From Microbispora sp. ZYX-F-249 (GTDB lineage: Bacteria; Actinomycetota; Actinomycetes; Streptosporangiales; Streptosporangiaceae): a DNA stretch of 64,000 nucleotides. Position 1 is the stretch's first letter. Each line of letters opens with the position of its first letter. Below the pieces are notes generated by a model, which made no database searches, had not been told where the DNA came from, and was given only the letters and a program-made list of their open reading frames with translations. Positions 1 through 8,421 of the stretch are shown piece after piece. Location: the NCBI RefSeq assembly GCF_039649665.1, contig NZ_JBDJAW010000016.1:119056-183055 (forward strand), given 5' to 3'. Both the position numbers and the translations under genes were made by a program.

Positions 1-281
1 ATGGCGATGACGTTGTCCGGATCGGTGTTCGCGCCCGGTGCGTAGGACACCGGGCTCGCGGCCGGACGCTGCCGCTCGACCTGCAGGTCCTGGGTGAGGA
101 CGTCGAGCTCCCCGACCGTCTTGGCCTGGTAGAGGGTGTCGAGGCGCTCGGAGTACTCCTCGTGGCTCAGCTGACCGGTGCTCAGGGCTTCACCGAGTAA
201 GGCGGCGACCTGCTCCCTGTTGCTGTCGGAAGCGCGCAGGTGAGACGTCGGGGAGTCGCGGCGCTGAGGGGCGTTTTCCAT
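1..281 (-). CDS. DUF1707 (SHOCT-like) domain protein, 3' end cut by window edge
   Basis: The reading frame enters from the left edge on the minus strand and starts with ATG at 281; a GTG at 290 (three codons earlier) is the alternative. The N-terminus reads MENAPQRRDS, followed by LRASDSNREQVAALLGEA and LSHEEYSERLDTLYQAKT. This is the DUF1707 signature (R-x-S-D-x-x-R-E-x-x, then L-x-x-E-E-x-x-E-R). Such domains sit at the N-terminus of short actinobacterial membrane or envelope proteins, and no enzymatic role is known. About 93 codons are visible and the C-terminal part lies outside the window. The gene is divergent from the hydrolase at 514. Confidence 0.75.
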   Translation of the reverse strand, partial: MENAPQRRDSPTSHLRASDSNREQVAALLGEALSTGQLSHEEYSERLDTLYQAKTVGELDVLTQDLQVERQRPAASPVSYAPGANTDPDNVIA

Positions 282-513
282 GTTGGTCACGATAGTTCTC
301 ATTCGACCCGACAGGGAGCGTCCCTCTCGGAAACGGGAGCGTCAACGACCGGTTCGCCTTCGGCCGCCCGCCGTTTGACGGGTTCCGTCGTCGGCAGGCC
401 CAGGCGGGCGCCACTCAGGTCCAGTAGTGAACGCCGGTGATTCCGCCGATTACCGGGCCGGGCAGGGCGGGTGACACTGTGCCTCCCCGACATTCGTCCC
501 ACGGAGGTAACCC

Positions 514-2031
514 GTGCGCGTACCCGTCCGGTCCCCCCGGCGGCGGATCACCGCCGCGGCGCTGGGGGCGGCGCTCGCCGCCGTCCTCCTCGGCGCCCCA
601 CCGGCCGCCCAGGCCGCGGCGGCGAACCCTGTCGTCAGCGTCCCGGCCGCCGGCGACCACGGCTTCCCGTTCCTCGCCGCGGCGGAGGATCTCGGCTCGT
701 TCGGTTTCACCGAAAGCGAGTACTTCATCGAGGGCACCGCCACCTCCTACGCCAAGTCCGGCGTCTGGACCTCGGACGGCCGGTGGAACGTCCGGGCCTC
801 CGGCCGCGCCGCGTACAAGACCCGGCTCCTGGTCCGCCGGCCTGCCGACCCGGCGAGGTTCAACGGCACGGTCGTGGTCGAGTGGCTCAACGTGAGCGGC
901 CAGATCGAACTGTCCCCGGACTACTGGTTCGAGCGCGACGAACTGCTGCGCAAGGGCTACGCGTGGGTCGGCGTCTCGGCGCAGGAGGTCGGCGTCAACG
1001 GCGGCCTCGGCGAGATACGCGGTCTCAAGGGCTGGGACCCGGCTCGGTACGGCAGCCTCGTCCACCCCGGTGACGCCTACGCGTACGACATCTTCTCCCA
1101 GGCCGGGCAGGCGCTGCGTACGCCGGACGGGCCGGACCCGCTCGGCGGCCTGCACGTCACGACGCTGCTCGCCGACGGCGAGTCGCAGTCGGCCGGCTTC
1201 ATGACGACGTACGTCAACGCCGTCCAGCCGGTGTCGAAGGTGTACGACGGCTTCCTGATCCACAGCAACGGTGCGGTCGGCTCTCCGATCAGCGGCCAAC
1301 TGCTCGACGTGTTGACGATGCCGAACCCGAGCAGGATCCGTACGGACCTGCCGGTGCCGACGTTCGTCGTGCTCACCGAGACCGACGTCCCGACGGCGTT
1401 CGCCGCCCGGCAACCGGACACCGACCGGATCGTGCACTGGGAACTGGCCGGTACGGCGCACGGCGACCAGTGGGCGTACGACCTCGGCGACCCGACGGTG
1501 CGGAAGTCGGCGGGCTCCGCCGCCCCGCGGGCCGACTGCGCCGCAGGGTCGGCTCCGTTCAACGACGGGCCCGGTCACTACTCCATGAACGCGGCGCTGC
1601 GTCACCTGGCCGCCTGGGCGCGGGGCGGGCCCCGGCCGCCGAGCGGGGCGGCACTGCACCCCGATCTGCGCGACCCGAGCACGGGCCTGGCCGTGGGCGG
1701 CATCCGGCTCCCCGACGTGGCGGTGCCGACGCGCACGCTCACGGGAGAGCGCGACACCAGCGGCAGCGGCGTCTTCTGCGGCCTCTACGGCGCCCGCGAT
1801 CCGTGGAACGGCGACGCCGACTCGTGGGACCGGCACAACGCGGGCGATCCGTCCGACCCGTTCCTGCCGCGTACGGCCGAGCCGGTGCTCGACCGGCTCT
1901 ACCCGACGCACGCCGGCTACGTGAGCAGGGTGCGGGCGGCCGCGCAGGCGTCGGTGAACGCCGGATATCTCCTGCCGGAGGACGCGACCGCGATCGTCAC
2001 CGCCGCGGAGAACTCCGGCATCGGCGGCTGA
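514..2031 (+). CDS. Secreted alpha/beta-hydrolase domain protein
   Basis: 505 residues from a GTG start; the Shine-Dalgarno GGAGGT at 503-508 decides the start. Residues 1-35 form a Sec signal peptide (basic start, long Ala/Leu core, AQA cleavage region), so the enzyme is exported. The chain resembles the large 'alpha/beta hydrolase domain' family (Abhydrolase_10-like) of actinobacterial secreted proteins. Visible signposts are VVVEWLNVSG, YAWVGVSAQEVG and a nucleophile elbow D-G-E-S-Q-S-A-G with Ser224. A late His in an A-G-T-A-H-G context is the likely catalytic base. The substrate is unknown. It stands alone, ends at a strong hairpin terminator, and has no linked transporter. Confidence 0.8.
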   Translation: MRVPVRSPRRRITAAALGAALAAVLLGAPPAAQAAAANPVVSVPAAGDHGFPFLAAAEDLGSFGFTESEYFIEGTATSYAKSGVWTSDGRWNVRASGRAAYKTRLLVRRPADPARFNGTVVVEWLNVSGQIELSPDYWFERDELLRKGYAWVGVSAQEVGVNGGLGEIRGLKGWDPARYGSLVHPGDAYAYDIFSQAGQALRTPDGPDPLGGLHVTTLLADGESQSAGFMTTYVNAVQPVSKVYDGFLIHSNGAVGSPISGQLLDVLTMPNPSRIRTDLPVPTFVVLTETDVPTAFAARQPDTDRIVHWELAGTAHGDQWAYDLGDPTVRKSAGSAAPRADCAAGSAPFNDGPGHYSMNAALRHLAAWARGGPRPPSGAALHPDLRDPSTGLAVGGIRLPDVAVPTRTLTGERDTSGSGVFCGLYGARDPWNGDADSWDRHNAGDPSDPFLPRTAEPVLDRLYPTHAGYVSRVRAAAQASVNAGYLLPEDATAIVTAAENSGIGG

Positions 2032-2058
2032 CCCGGCCATCGGGGTGTTCTCGACGGC

Positions 2059-2092
2059 AAAGGCCCCTTCCCGCGCCAGGGAAGGGGCCTTT
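2059..2092. terminator. Perfect 14-bp hairpin terminator
   Basis: AAAGGCCCCTTCCC and its exact complement flank a 6-nt loop and end in TTT. It closes the hydrolase gene. In the other orientation it also follows the short minus-strand frame at 2126-2215. Confidence 0.85.
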
Positions 2093-2125
2093 CGCCGGGC
2101 GGATGCGCGCTTCCGCCGAGACCCC

Positions 2126-2215
2126 TTATGCGACGGCGGCGTGCGTCCAGAGGCCGTCGATCGCCTGCTCCGCCGCCGGGAGGCTCTTGCCGGCGAGCGG
2201 AATCAGCTCGGTCAT
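2126..2215 (-). CDS. Candidate 29-residue ORF, function unknown
   Basis: ATG at 2215 opens a 29-codon frame reading MTELIPLAGKSLPAAEQA then IDGLWTHAAVA, ending in TAA just before the bidirectional terminator at 2059-2092. It diverges from the MarR gene at 2278 and shares its palindromic control region. No Shine-Dalgarno sequence is evident. It could be a real small protein, the relic of a larger gene once controlled by the MarR protein, or chance. I do not recognise it. Confidence 0.25.
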   Translation of the reverse strand: MTELIPLAGKSLPAAEQAIDGLWTHAAVA

Positions 2216-2262
2216 CGAGGGTGCGACTGGCACGACATCGCCAAATCTGGAAGTACGTACTA

Positions 2263-2292
2263 ATCTACGTTCTTACTATGAAGGACGTAGAT
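2263..2292. promoter_or_regulatory. Palindrome overlapping the marR start codon
   Basis: Arms ATCTACGTTCTT and AAGGACGTAGAT match at 11 of 12 positions around a 6-nt centre that contains the ATG at 2278. A second palindrome, GTACGTAC, lies at 2253-2260. The arrangement suggests an autoregulatory MarR operator, or an RNA hairpin that presents the start codon in its loop. Confidence 0.6.
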
Positions 2293-2835
2293 AATTATCA
2301 GCCCGATTCTGACGGCTTCCTCTACGACCCTCGGGCCAGGGCGGCGATGGCGGGGTTCGCCGGCGACGACGGAGATCTGCGCGCCTTCGAGGCGAGCGCG
2401 GCGGTCCGGACCGCCTGTCACGCCGTCGAGCGCCTGCGTGCCCACGGATCAGAGGGCCGAGGGGTCAGCGCGGGGGCTCTCGACCTGCTGATCCGGCTCG
2501 CCGGGAGCGACCGGGGGATCAGCATCGGCGAGCTCGCCCGGGCCGCCGGGGTGAGCTCCCGCAACGTCACCGGACTGGTCGACACGCTGGAACGCGACGG
2601 GCTGGCCCGCCGGGTTCCCGACCCGGGGGACCGGCGTTCGGTCCTCGCCGAGATCACCCCGGCCGGCCGTGACTGGGTCGAGGCGTTTCGCAAGCCGTCG
2701 CAGCTGGCCATGAAGGCGCTGTTCCAGGGGTTCGCGCCCGAGGAGCTGGCCGTGCTCCGCGATCTGTGCCTGCGTCTGGCCGCCAACCAGCAGCGCCTCG
2801 CCGCCCACCTCCGTCAGATGGGATCTCCGTCATGA
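2278..2835 (+). CDS. MarR-family transcriptional regulator
   Basis: 185 residues. The winged-helix core is clear: LDLLIRLAGSDRGISIGELA, then ARAAGVSSRNVTGLVDTLERD (recognition helix) and the wing LARRVPDPGDRRSVLAEITP. The ATG at 2278 is preferred because it begins right after a promoter-like AT-rich stretch. There is no Shine-Dalgarno, so the mRNA may be leaderless. The stop overlaps the next ATG (ATGA), so it is an operon with the SnoaL-like gene. The palindrome over its start codon implies autorepression relieved by a small ligand, as usual for MarR proteins; the ligand is unknown. Confidence 0.85.
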   Translation: MKDVDNYQPDSDGFLYDPRARAAMAGFAGDDGDLRAFEASAAVRTACHAVERLRAHGSEGRGVSAGALDLLIRLAGSDRGISIGELARAAGVSSRNVTGLVDTLERDGLARRVPDPGDRRSVLAEITPAGRDWVEAFRKPSQLAMKALFQGFAPEELAVLRDLCLRLAANQQRLAAHLRQMGSPS

Positions 2836-3233
2836 CCATGTCCACCCGAGAACAGACACACCGCGCGGTTCGCGGGTATCACGAGGCCCGTTTCCGCGGG
2901 GACGTGCCCGCGGCCGCCGCACACCTGGGAGAGCCCTTCCGGTTCCAGAGTCCCTTCTTCAGCTCCACCGATCGGGAGGGGCATCTGGCGACGTTGCCCG
3001 GGTTCGTGTCGATCGTGACCGGGGTCGACCTCATCAGCGAGTTGTACGGCGACGCCGAGGCGACGCTGATATACGACGTGCACACCGCGACGCCCGCCGG
3101 CACCCAGCGCACCGCCGAGCACTTCCGCCTGGACGACGGCAAGATCGTCTCGATCACGCTGGTGTTCGACGCCTCGCCCTGGCAGCCGATGAGGGCCGAG
3201 ATCGAGCCGCATCCCGCGAGCCCGGAACGGTAG
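2832..3233 (+). CDS. SnoaL-like / nuclear transport factor 2 family protein
   Basis: 133 residues, the usual size of a SnoaL-like alpha+beta cone domain. The N-terminal helix carries HRAVRGYHEARFRGDVPAAA, followed by a strand-rich C-terminal half (EHFRLDDGKIVSITLVFD) typical of the family. Members are isomerases, cyclases, dehydratases or ligand binders, and nothing here selects one. It overlaps the MarR stop by four bases and is probably the gene that MarR controls. It ends before a convergent hairpin at 3268. Confidence 0.7.
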   Translation: MTMSTREQTHRAVRGYHEARFRGDVPAAAAHLGEPFRFQSPFFSSTDREGHLATLPGFVSIVTGVDLISELYGDAEATLIYDVHTATPAGTQRTAEHFRLDDGKIVSITLVFDASPWQPMRAEIEPHPASPER

Positions 3234-3267
3234 GGCTTTGCGTGCCGGGCGACCGGCCGCGGTGAGA

Positions 3268-3300
3268 CCCGCGGGGCCCCGGGCACGAGGACCCCGCGGG
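3268..3300. terminator. Hairpin between convergent genes
   Basis: CCCGCGGGG and CCCCGCGGG pair around a 15-nt loop between the SnoaL-like gene and the oppositely oriented amine oxidase. No T-run is present. Confidence 0.6.
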
Positions 3301-3308
3301 AGCGCGAG

Positions 3309-5210
3309 TCAGCCGTTGACCTCCAGGGCCACGCGTACGGCCGATTCCAGGGCGCCCTCGATCCAGGAGTGCTTGAGCGAGGTGTGCTCCCCGGCGAAGT
3401 GCAGCGGGCCCTCGGGGACGGCGATGGCGGGGTGGATCTCGGTCATCTGGCCGGGCGTGAAGACCGCCGCCTCGCCGAAGGCGTAGCGGTTGCGCATCCA
3501 GCTCTGGGTCTGGCCCCGGCCGGTGTAGAACTCCGCGACGCGGTCTCCGTGCACCTCCTGCAGCCCGCGCAGCGCGTAGCCGTACCGCTCCTCGTCGTCC
3601 ATGGAGTCCCACCGGGTCGCGTCGTCGGCCCACGAGTAGCTGGCCAGCACGACGCCGCCCTCGCTGCCGGGCACGGGGTGGGAGGGGAAGTAGATGAACC
3701 TGTTGGCGTTGTCGCAGACCGAACCGCCGCCCGTCACGTGCGCCGCCCGCCCGGGCCGGTAGCGGGAGCCGAGCTCGCGCTTCCAGTCCTCCTCGGTGAA
3801 CTCCCACCAGCGCCTGCGGAACTCCAGTAGCACCTTCGTGGCGGAGTCGTAGTGCAGCTCCATGATCGATCGGCGCTTGGAGTAGGACATGGCCGGCGCG
3901 ATCTCGACGTGACGCAGCGCGGAGAACGGGACCGTGATGATCGCCACGTCGCCCTCGAACGTCTCCCGCGGAGACTGCCGCGTGAACTCCGACTCGGTGC
4001 TGCCCGCCTCGCTGACCGTCGAGATGCGGACGCCCCGCCGCGACGTCTCGATCCGCACGGCCCTGCGGTCCATCCGGATCTCCTCGCGCAGGCCCGGCTC
4101 CAGCGCGTACGGCAGCTCCCGGCTGCCGCCGGCCATCTCCCAGTAGGTCACGGCCGGGTTGACGAGGCTGCGGGTGAGGAACGTGTGCATGAACGACAGC
4201 GGCAGCCGGGAGGTGAGGTTCTCCAGCGTGCCGATGGCGTCGATCGCCTCGTCGCTCAGCTTCGCGTGCTCCTTGAGGTAGGCGTACATCGAGTAGCCGT
4301 CGAAGTCGTGCAGCAGCCGGGCCCAGCCGTCGATCAGATCCGGCAGCGGCTTGTCGACGCGCTTGTCGCCACTCCGCACCGAGTAGTAGTCCCTCGCCGG
4401 GTCGAGTGCCTCGTCGAGGATCTGGGCCGCGGTGCGGCCGTCCTTGAGGCCGAACGACGCGTTGATCCGGCGAGGGTCCTTGGCATACTCGTCCCGCGGC
4501 TGGGTGAGGCCGTTGACGTGGATGAGGGTGTGGTTCATCCGCGCGGGGGCGGTGAAGGTCCCCTTCGGCGGGCCGGAGCGCCACTCCCGCCCCTGGTAGG
4601 AGGTGTAGACGACCGGCGGCACCGGTCCGCTGGGCTTCGCGCCGGGCGTCACGTCGACGTTGTAGAAGGGCCTGCGCGTGATGCCGAGCTTGTCGATGAG
4701 CGCCAGCGTCAGCGGGTGGAAGTCGGGGATCCGCATCGCCCCCGCCTCGGCGTACTGCCGCCGGTCCGAGAACCCCGTCCGGAAGGTCTTGATCCGGCCG
4801 CCGATCCTGTTGCCGTTGGCCTCGATGACGGTGACGTGGTGCCCGGCCCGCTTCAGCAGCGTCGCGGCCACGAGGCCGGAGATGCCCGCCCCCACGATCA
4901 GCACCCTCTTGGGCGTACGGGTCCTGGGCAGGCCCTCGTCGATGAGCACCTTCAGGTAGCGGTGCTTGAGGTCGTTGCCGTCCCTGTCGACGAGCAGGTG
5001 GTCGCGCGCCACCCGAAGACAGGCCTGCCAGCGCTCTCCCGTGTACGGCGCGCGCGCCGCCGAGGCGGGGGCCGCGCCCAGGGCCGGACTCATGACCGAT
5101 CCCACCGCGCCCAGCCCGGCCAGTTTGGCGAATCCCCGACGGTCGATTGTGACCACGAACTCCTCCTCCGCGAGACGGTTACGGAGGGTGAGTTTCGATG
5201 TCATGGTCAT
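3309..5210 (-). CDS. Flavin-dependent amine / L-amino-acid oxidase with Tat-type signal
   Basis: 633 residues. A twin-arginine-like leader ([10 protein letters not shown] at residues 21-30, then a hydrophobic stretch ending in A-P-A-S-A near 51) suggests export of the folded, FAD-loaded enzyme. The FAD-binding Rossmann motif is VGAGISG near 106-112, followed by E-A-N-x-x-I-G-G-R-I. The C-terminus has the family's flavin motif [16 protein letters not shown]. Length and order fit secreted flavin monoamine/L-amino-acid oxidases, which deaminate an amine or amino acid to the imine and H2O2. The substrate is not readable. A 20-residue extension precedes the Tat motif; a later start is possible. 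Confidence 0.85.
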   Translation of the reverse strand: MTMTSKLTLRNRLAEEEFVVTIDRRGFAKLAGLGAVGSVMSPALGAAPASAARAPYTGERWQACLRVARDHLLVDRDGNDLKHRYLKVLIDEGLPRTRTPKRVLIVGAGISGLVAATLLKRAGHHVTVIEANGNRIGGRIKTFRTGFSDRRQYAEAGAMRIPDFHPLTLALIDKLGITRRPFYNVDVTPGAKPSGPVPPVVYTSYQGREWRSGPPKGTFTAPARMNHTLIHVNGLTQPRDEYAKDPRRINASFGLKDGRTAAQILDEALDPARDYYSVRSGDKRVDKPLPDLIDGWARLLHDFDGYSMYAYLKEHAKLSDEAIDAIGTLENLTSRLPLSFMHTFLTRSLVNPAVTYWEMAGGSRELPYALEPGLREEIRMDRRAVRIETSRRGVRISTVSEAGSTESEFTRQSPRETFEGDVAIITVPFSALRHVEIAPAMSYSKRRSIMELHYDSATKVLLEFRRRWWEFTEEDWKRELGSRYRPGRAAHVTGGGSVCDNANRFIYFPSHPVPGSEGGVVLASYSWADDATRWDSMDDEERYGYALRGLQEVHGDRVAEFYTGRGQTQSWMRNRYAFGEAAVFTPGQMTEIHPAIAVPEGPLHFAGEHTSLKHSWIEGALESAVRVALEVNG

Positions 5211-5261
5211 GAAGCGGCACGCGACGCGCCGGGAATGTTCAACTGGTGTACCAGGCGATGG

Positions 5262-5801
5262 TCAAGACGGGGGTGCCTCGTCCAGCAGGCGCTCCCAGAA
5301 CACCTCGTCATGCCATGCGCCGTCCAGGTAGATGTGGGAATGGGCGATGCCCCAGGGGTGGAAGCCGTTGGCACGCAGCACCCGCTGGGAGGCCAGGTTG
5401 TCCATCCGCGTGTGCGCCTCGGCGCGGCGCAGCCCGAGCTCCTCGGCCATCACGGTGAGTATCAGGCCCACCGCCCGGGTCGCGTGCCCCCGGCCGGTGA
5501 AGGCCGAGGCGACCCAGTAGCCCAGGAAGCCCTTGCGGAAGGGGCCGCGCAGGATCGTGCTCACGGTCACCTGGCCGGCGACCTCGTCGCCCGCGAGGAC
5601 GACCGCAGGCCAGCGCTCGCCCCGGTCGTGCTCGCCGAGCAGGGTCTCGATGCGCCGGCGCTGCCCGGCCGCCGTGTAGAAGTCGTCCGGCTGGGCCGGT
5701 TCCCAGGCGGCGTACGCCCGCCTGTCGCGGGCGCGATGCGCCGCGAGGACCTCGGCGTCGTCCACCCGGATGAGCCGGATCGTGGTGTCCTGGTCCGCCA
5801 T
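5262..5801 (-). CDS. GNAT N-acetyltransferase (RimJ/RimL-like)
   Basis: 179 residues. The ATG at 5801 is chosen over an earlier in-frame ATG because GGAG lies 8 nt upstream. The GNAT core is visible: IRLIRVDDAEVLAAHR at the start, LGYWVASAFTGRGHATRAV (acetyl-CoA pyrophosphate loop, R-G-x-A-T-R variant of Q/R-x-x-G-x-G/A), then RRAEAHTRMDNLASQRVLRA and NGF. The last motif is typical of RimJ/RimL-type acetyltransferases that act on ribosomal-protein N-termini or small amines. It lies 51 bp upstream of the amine oxidase on the same strand and may be co-transcribed with it. Confidence 0.85.
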   Translation of the reverse strand: MADQDTTIRLIRVDDAEVLAAHRARDRRAYAAWEPAQPDDFYTAAGQRRRIETLLGEHDRGERWPAVVLAGDEVAGQVTVSTILRGPFRKGFLGYWVASAFTGRGHATRAVGLILTVMAEELGLRRAEAHTRMDNLASQRVLRANGFHPWGIAHSHIYLDGAWHDEVFWERLLDEAPPS

Positions 5802-5830
5802 GTGGCCGTCTCCTCGGCTGTGTACCGGCA

Positions 5831-5860
5831 TTGACAGGTGCGGACGGGCGCGGCTCTAAT
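5831..5860 (+). promoter_or_regulatory. Sigma-70-type promoter TTGACA-18-TCTAAT
   Basis: TTGACA at 5831-5836 and TCTAAT at 5855-5860 with 18 nt between, pointing right. It would give a leader of roughly 300 nt before the reductase gene at 6174. Confidence 0.55.
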
Positions 5861-5886
5861 GATCGGCGTGCCGCGTGGCGCCGATC
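5861..5886. promoter_or_regulatory. Inverted repeat at the transcription start, candidate operator
   Basis: GATCGGCG and CGCCGATC are perfect 8-bp arms 10 nt apart, directly downstream of the -10 box at 5855. A repressor bound here would block the promoter. Confidence 0.45.
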
Positions 5887-5914
5887 ACGTGAACGCCGTC
5901 CCAGGGAGGCGGCG

Positions 5915-5992
5915 ATGGTCCGATCGGTGGCCGGGCCGCACCTTCCAGAAGGGACCGACGCCGTGAGTACCCACTCCGCACCTCCCGCCTGA
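5915..5992 (+). CDS. Candidate 25-residue leader ORF
   Basis: A strong Shine-Dalgarno AGGGAGG (5903-5909) sits 5 nt before an ATG that opens 25 codons (MVRSVAGPHLPEGTDAVS, then THSAPPA). It lies in the long leader downstream of the promoter at 5831. It could be an upstream ORF or leader peptide. No homologue is recognised, and the strength of the ribosome site is the only evidence. Confidence 0.25.
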   Translation: MVRSVAGPHLPEGTDAVSTHSAPPA

Positions 5993-6173
5993 CGCCGCGC
6001 CGCCGGGTGATCGTAACCCCGGCCCAGGCGCCCCCGAGCATCGCGCCGTCGCGGTGCCGTCGCGGTGCCGTTCCCGGTCCGGTCGTACGGCTGGAAGCGT
6101 CGCGCCGGCACCGCACTCCGCTTGCGAAACATCTCGCAGGCCCGCAGCCCTCACCGTTCCTGGAGTTTTCCGC

Positions 6174-6605
6174 GTGTCTTTCAACCAGTCCGTCATCGAC
6201 GAGTTCCGCGCCAACGGAGGCAAGGTCGGCGGCCCCTTCGAGGGCGGCGACCTGCTCCTGCTCACCACGGTCGGCGCGAGGTCGGGACGGGAACACACCG
6301 TCCCCCTCGGCTACGTCCGCGACGGCGACGCACTGCTCGTCGTCGCGTCCGCGGGCGGAGCGCCCCGCAACCCTGCCTGGTATCACAACCTGCTGGCGCA
6401 CCCGGCCGTACGGGTCGAAGTGGGCGAGGAGGTGTTCGACGCCGTCGCCGTGCCGGCCGAGGGCGAGCGGCGCGAGCGACTGTTCGAGCATGTCGTCCGC
6501 GTCGCGCCCGGGTACGCCGACTACCGGGCCCGTACGGCCCGCGCCATCCCGGTCGTGGTGCTCGAACGCCTGACGGTCCCGACAGGTGCGCCGGAAGACC
6601 GCTGA
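6174..6605 (+). CDS. F420-dependent quinone reductase-like (DDN family) protein
   Basis: 143 residues from GTG at 6174, with TGGAG 8 nt upstream. The chain has the deazaflavin-dependent nitroreductase (DDN/Rv3547) family pattern: FRANGGKVGGPFEGGDLLLL, TTVGARSGREHTVPLGY, then VASAGGAPRNPAWYHNLLAH and VRVEVGEEVFDAVAV. Family members use reduced cofactor F420 to reduce quinones or nitro compounds. The K-V-G-G and P-R-N-P-x-W-Y-H-N-L motifs are the family's cofactor-site signature. It is followed 48 bp later by the MFS transporter on the same strand. Confidence 0.85.
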   Translation: MSFNQSVIDEFRANGGKVGGPFEGGDLLLLTTVGARSGREHTVPLGYVRDGDALLVVASAGGAPRNPAWYHNLLAHPAVRVEVGEEVFDAVAVPAEGERRERLFEHVVRVAPGYADYRARTARAIPVVVLERLTVPTGAPEDR

Positions 6606-6653
6606 CGGCCCGAGCCGGGCGTCCCGGGCATGCCGGTGCGGCAGCATGGCGGG

Positions 6654-7883
6654 GTGGGCAAAGGATCACAGCTGTGGCGTGACCGGAACTTCACCGTCTT
6701 CTGGGGATCCCAGACGCTGTCGGTCGCGGGGGACTCGTTCGCGCTGATCGCCGTCCCGCTGCTCGTGCTGCACGTGACCGGGTCGGTCGCGCAGATGGGC
6801 CTGCTGACCGGCGTGGCGAGCGCCGCGTCGGTGGTGGCGGGGGTCTTCGCCGGGGTCCTGGTCGACCGGCTCGACCGCAGGCTCCTGCTGATCTGGTGCG
6901 ACGTGGCGAGGATGGCGCTGTACGGGATAGTCCCGGTCGCCTGGGCCTTCGGGCCGCAGATCTGGCTGCTCTACGTGGTCCTGCCGCTCTGCGAGGCGAT
7001 CGGCATGGTCTTCCAGGTCGCGTACGTCACGGCGGTGCGGGGTCTGGTCGGCCCGGACCGGATCACCGAGGCCAACGGGCGGCTGGGCGCCACCGCCGCC
7101 GCGGCGGGGGTCGGCGGGCCGCTGCTGGCCGGGGTGGTCGCGGGCTGGTTCGGCCCCACGGCCGCGATCGCGATCAACGCGGCCAGCTTCGGGGTCTCCG
7201 CGCTGGGCGTGCTGTCGATCAGGCTCGGGCGGCAGCCGTCGCCCGCGCCGCAGGAGGAGCGCGGGTCCTGGCGCGAACTGCTCGCCGGGGCCCGCTTCCT
7301 GTGGCGGCAACCGGTGCTGCGCGCCCTGACCGTGCTGTTGTCGTTCTTCATCTTCCTGACCCTCGGGCTGACCGACGTGCTGATCTACCACCTCAAGCAC
7401 GACCTCGGCCAGGCCGACGGCGCGGTGGGGGCGGTGCTCGCGATCGGCGCGCTCGGCACCGTCGCCGGCTCGCTCCTCGTCGGTCTCGTCCGCCGGAGGC
7501 TGGGGTTCGGCGCGTCGTGGATCGGGGCGATCTCGCTCGCCGGGCTCGCCATCGCGGGACTCGGCCTGTCCGCCCACGTCCCGGCGGCCGCGGCGACGGC
7601 CGCCGTCTATCTCGCCTGCGTCAGCGTGGCCGGGATCTGCTCGATGTCGCTGCGCCAGCAGGTCACGCCCGACCACCTGCTGGGCCGGGTCACCGCGGCC
7701 TTCTGGACGATCCACTTCTCGCTGGGCCCCGCGGGGGCGGCCGTGCTGACCTGGGGCGCGCAGCATCACGGGGTCGCGGTGGTCTGCCTGCTGGCGGGGG
7801 TGGCCTGCCTGCTGATCGCGGTCGCCGCGTTCTTCACTCCCATCCGCCAGCAGAACCCCGAGCTGTCCGGCGCCGCCGGCTGA
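6654..7883 (+). CDS. MFS transporter, probable drug or siderophore exporter type
   Basis: 409 residues from GTG 6654; an in-frame ATG at 6630 is the alternative. Twelve hydrophobic helices are spaced regularly. The opening LWRDRNFTVFWGSQTLSVAG and the cytoplasmic loop VDRLDRRLLLIWCDVAR match the MFS_3 / enterobactin-exporter-like branch common in actinomycetes. The helix 6-7 loop is the basic-polar stretch RLGRQPSPAPQEERGSW. The substrate is unknown. It is on the same strand as the DDN-like gene and convergent with the MarR gene at 7888, the two stops being only a few bases apart. Confidence 0.85.
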   Translation: MGKGSQLWRDRNFTVFWGSQTLSVAGDSFALIAVPLLVLHVTGSVAQMGLLTGVASAASVVAGVFAGVLVDRLDRRLLLIWCDVARMALYGIVPVAWAFGPQIWLLYVVLPLCEAIGMVFQVAYVTAVRGLVGPDRITEANGRLGATAAAAGVGGPLLAGVVAGWFGPTAAIAINAASFGVSALGVLSIRLGRQPSPAPQEERGSWRELLAGARFLWRQPVLRALTVLLSFFIFLTLGLTDVLIYHLKHDLGQADGAVGAVLAIGALGTVAGSLLVGLVRRRLGFGASWIGAISLAGLAIAGLGLSAHVPAAAATAAVYLACVSVAGICSMSLRQQVTPDHLLGRVTAAFWTIHFSLGPAGAAVLTWGAQHHGVAVVCLLAGVACLLIAVAAFFTPIRQQNPELSGAAG

Positions 7884-7887
7884 CCCG

Positions 7888-8331
7888 TCAGGTCCCGCGG
7901 CGCGGCGCGGACGGCTCCCAGTCGACCAGGCGGTGGACCAGGGCCACCGCGCTCGCCAGCGTCTCCCGCTCGGAGGGGGACAGCCTGTCCTCGATCGCCT
8001 CGGCCAGCCAGTCGGCCCGCCGGTCGCGTACCTCCTCCAGGGTGGCGAACCCTGCCGCGGTCAGCGAGACGGGGGCCTTGCGGCCGTCGACGGGGTGCGT
8101 GCCGCGCTCGGCGAGCCCCTGTTCGATCAGCTGGCCGACAGTGCGGGCCATCGACTGCGGGCGCACCCGCCGGGCGGCGGCGAGCTCACTGGTGGTCATC
8201 GGGCCCTGCCGGCCGAGCAGGCCGATCACCGCGATGACCCCCGGTGGCATCGGGTCGTCCTCACGCACCCGTCTGACCAGCTGCCCGACCACGAGTCTCA
8301 GCTCGGCGGCGACCTCGGAGGCGTCACTCAT
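7888..8331 (-). CDS. MarR-family transcriptional regulator
   Basis: 147 residues from ATG 8331. The winged helix is plain: VIAVIGLLGRQGPMTTSELA, ARRVRPQSMARTVGQLIEQG, then LAERGTHPVDGRKAPVSLT (wing). It is divergent from the isochorismatase-like gene. A 17-bp near-perfect inverted repeat lies between the two starts, so it probably represses itself and that gene. Confidence 0.85.
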   Translation of the reverse strand: MSDASEVAAELRLVVGQLVRRVREDDPMPPGVIAVIGLLGRQGPMTTSELAAARRVRPQSMARTVGQLIEQGLAERGTHPVDGRKAPVSLTAAGFATLEEVRDRRADWLAEAIEDRLSPSERETLASAVALVHRLVDWEPSAPRRGT

Positions 8332-8350
8332 GGGCTCAGCGTAACCGAGA

Positions 8351-8392
8351 TGTACAGCCTCGCTGCACATTTTCTTGCAGCAAGGCTGTACA
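8351..8392. promoter_or_regulatory. MarR operator between divergent genes
   Basis: Arms TGTACAGCCTCGCTGCA and TGCAGCAAGGCTGTACA are complementary at 16 of 17 positions with 8 nt between. The site is 20 bp from the marR start and 30 bp from the isochorismatase-like start. Confidence 0.75.
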
Positions 8393-8421
8393 GTTTGGCT
8401 GTCTATCTCGAAGGAGCTCAC

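Larger units (their letters stand above)
5802..6173. other. Intergenic stretch with promoter, operator-like repeat and a tiny ORF
   Basis: The 372 bp between the GNAT and reductase genes hold the promoter at 5831, the inverted repeat at 5861 and a 25-codon frame at 5915-5992. Beyond 6000 I see only GC-rich sequence without a convincing coding signal. Confidence 0.5.
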
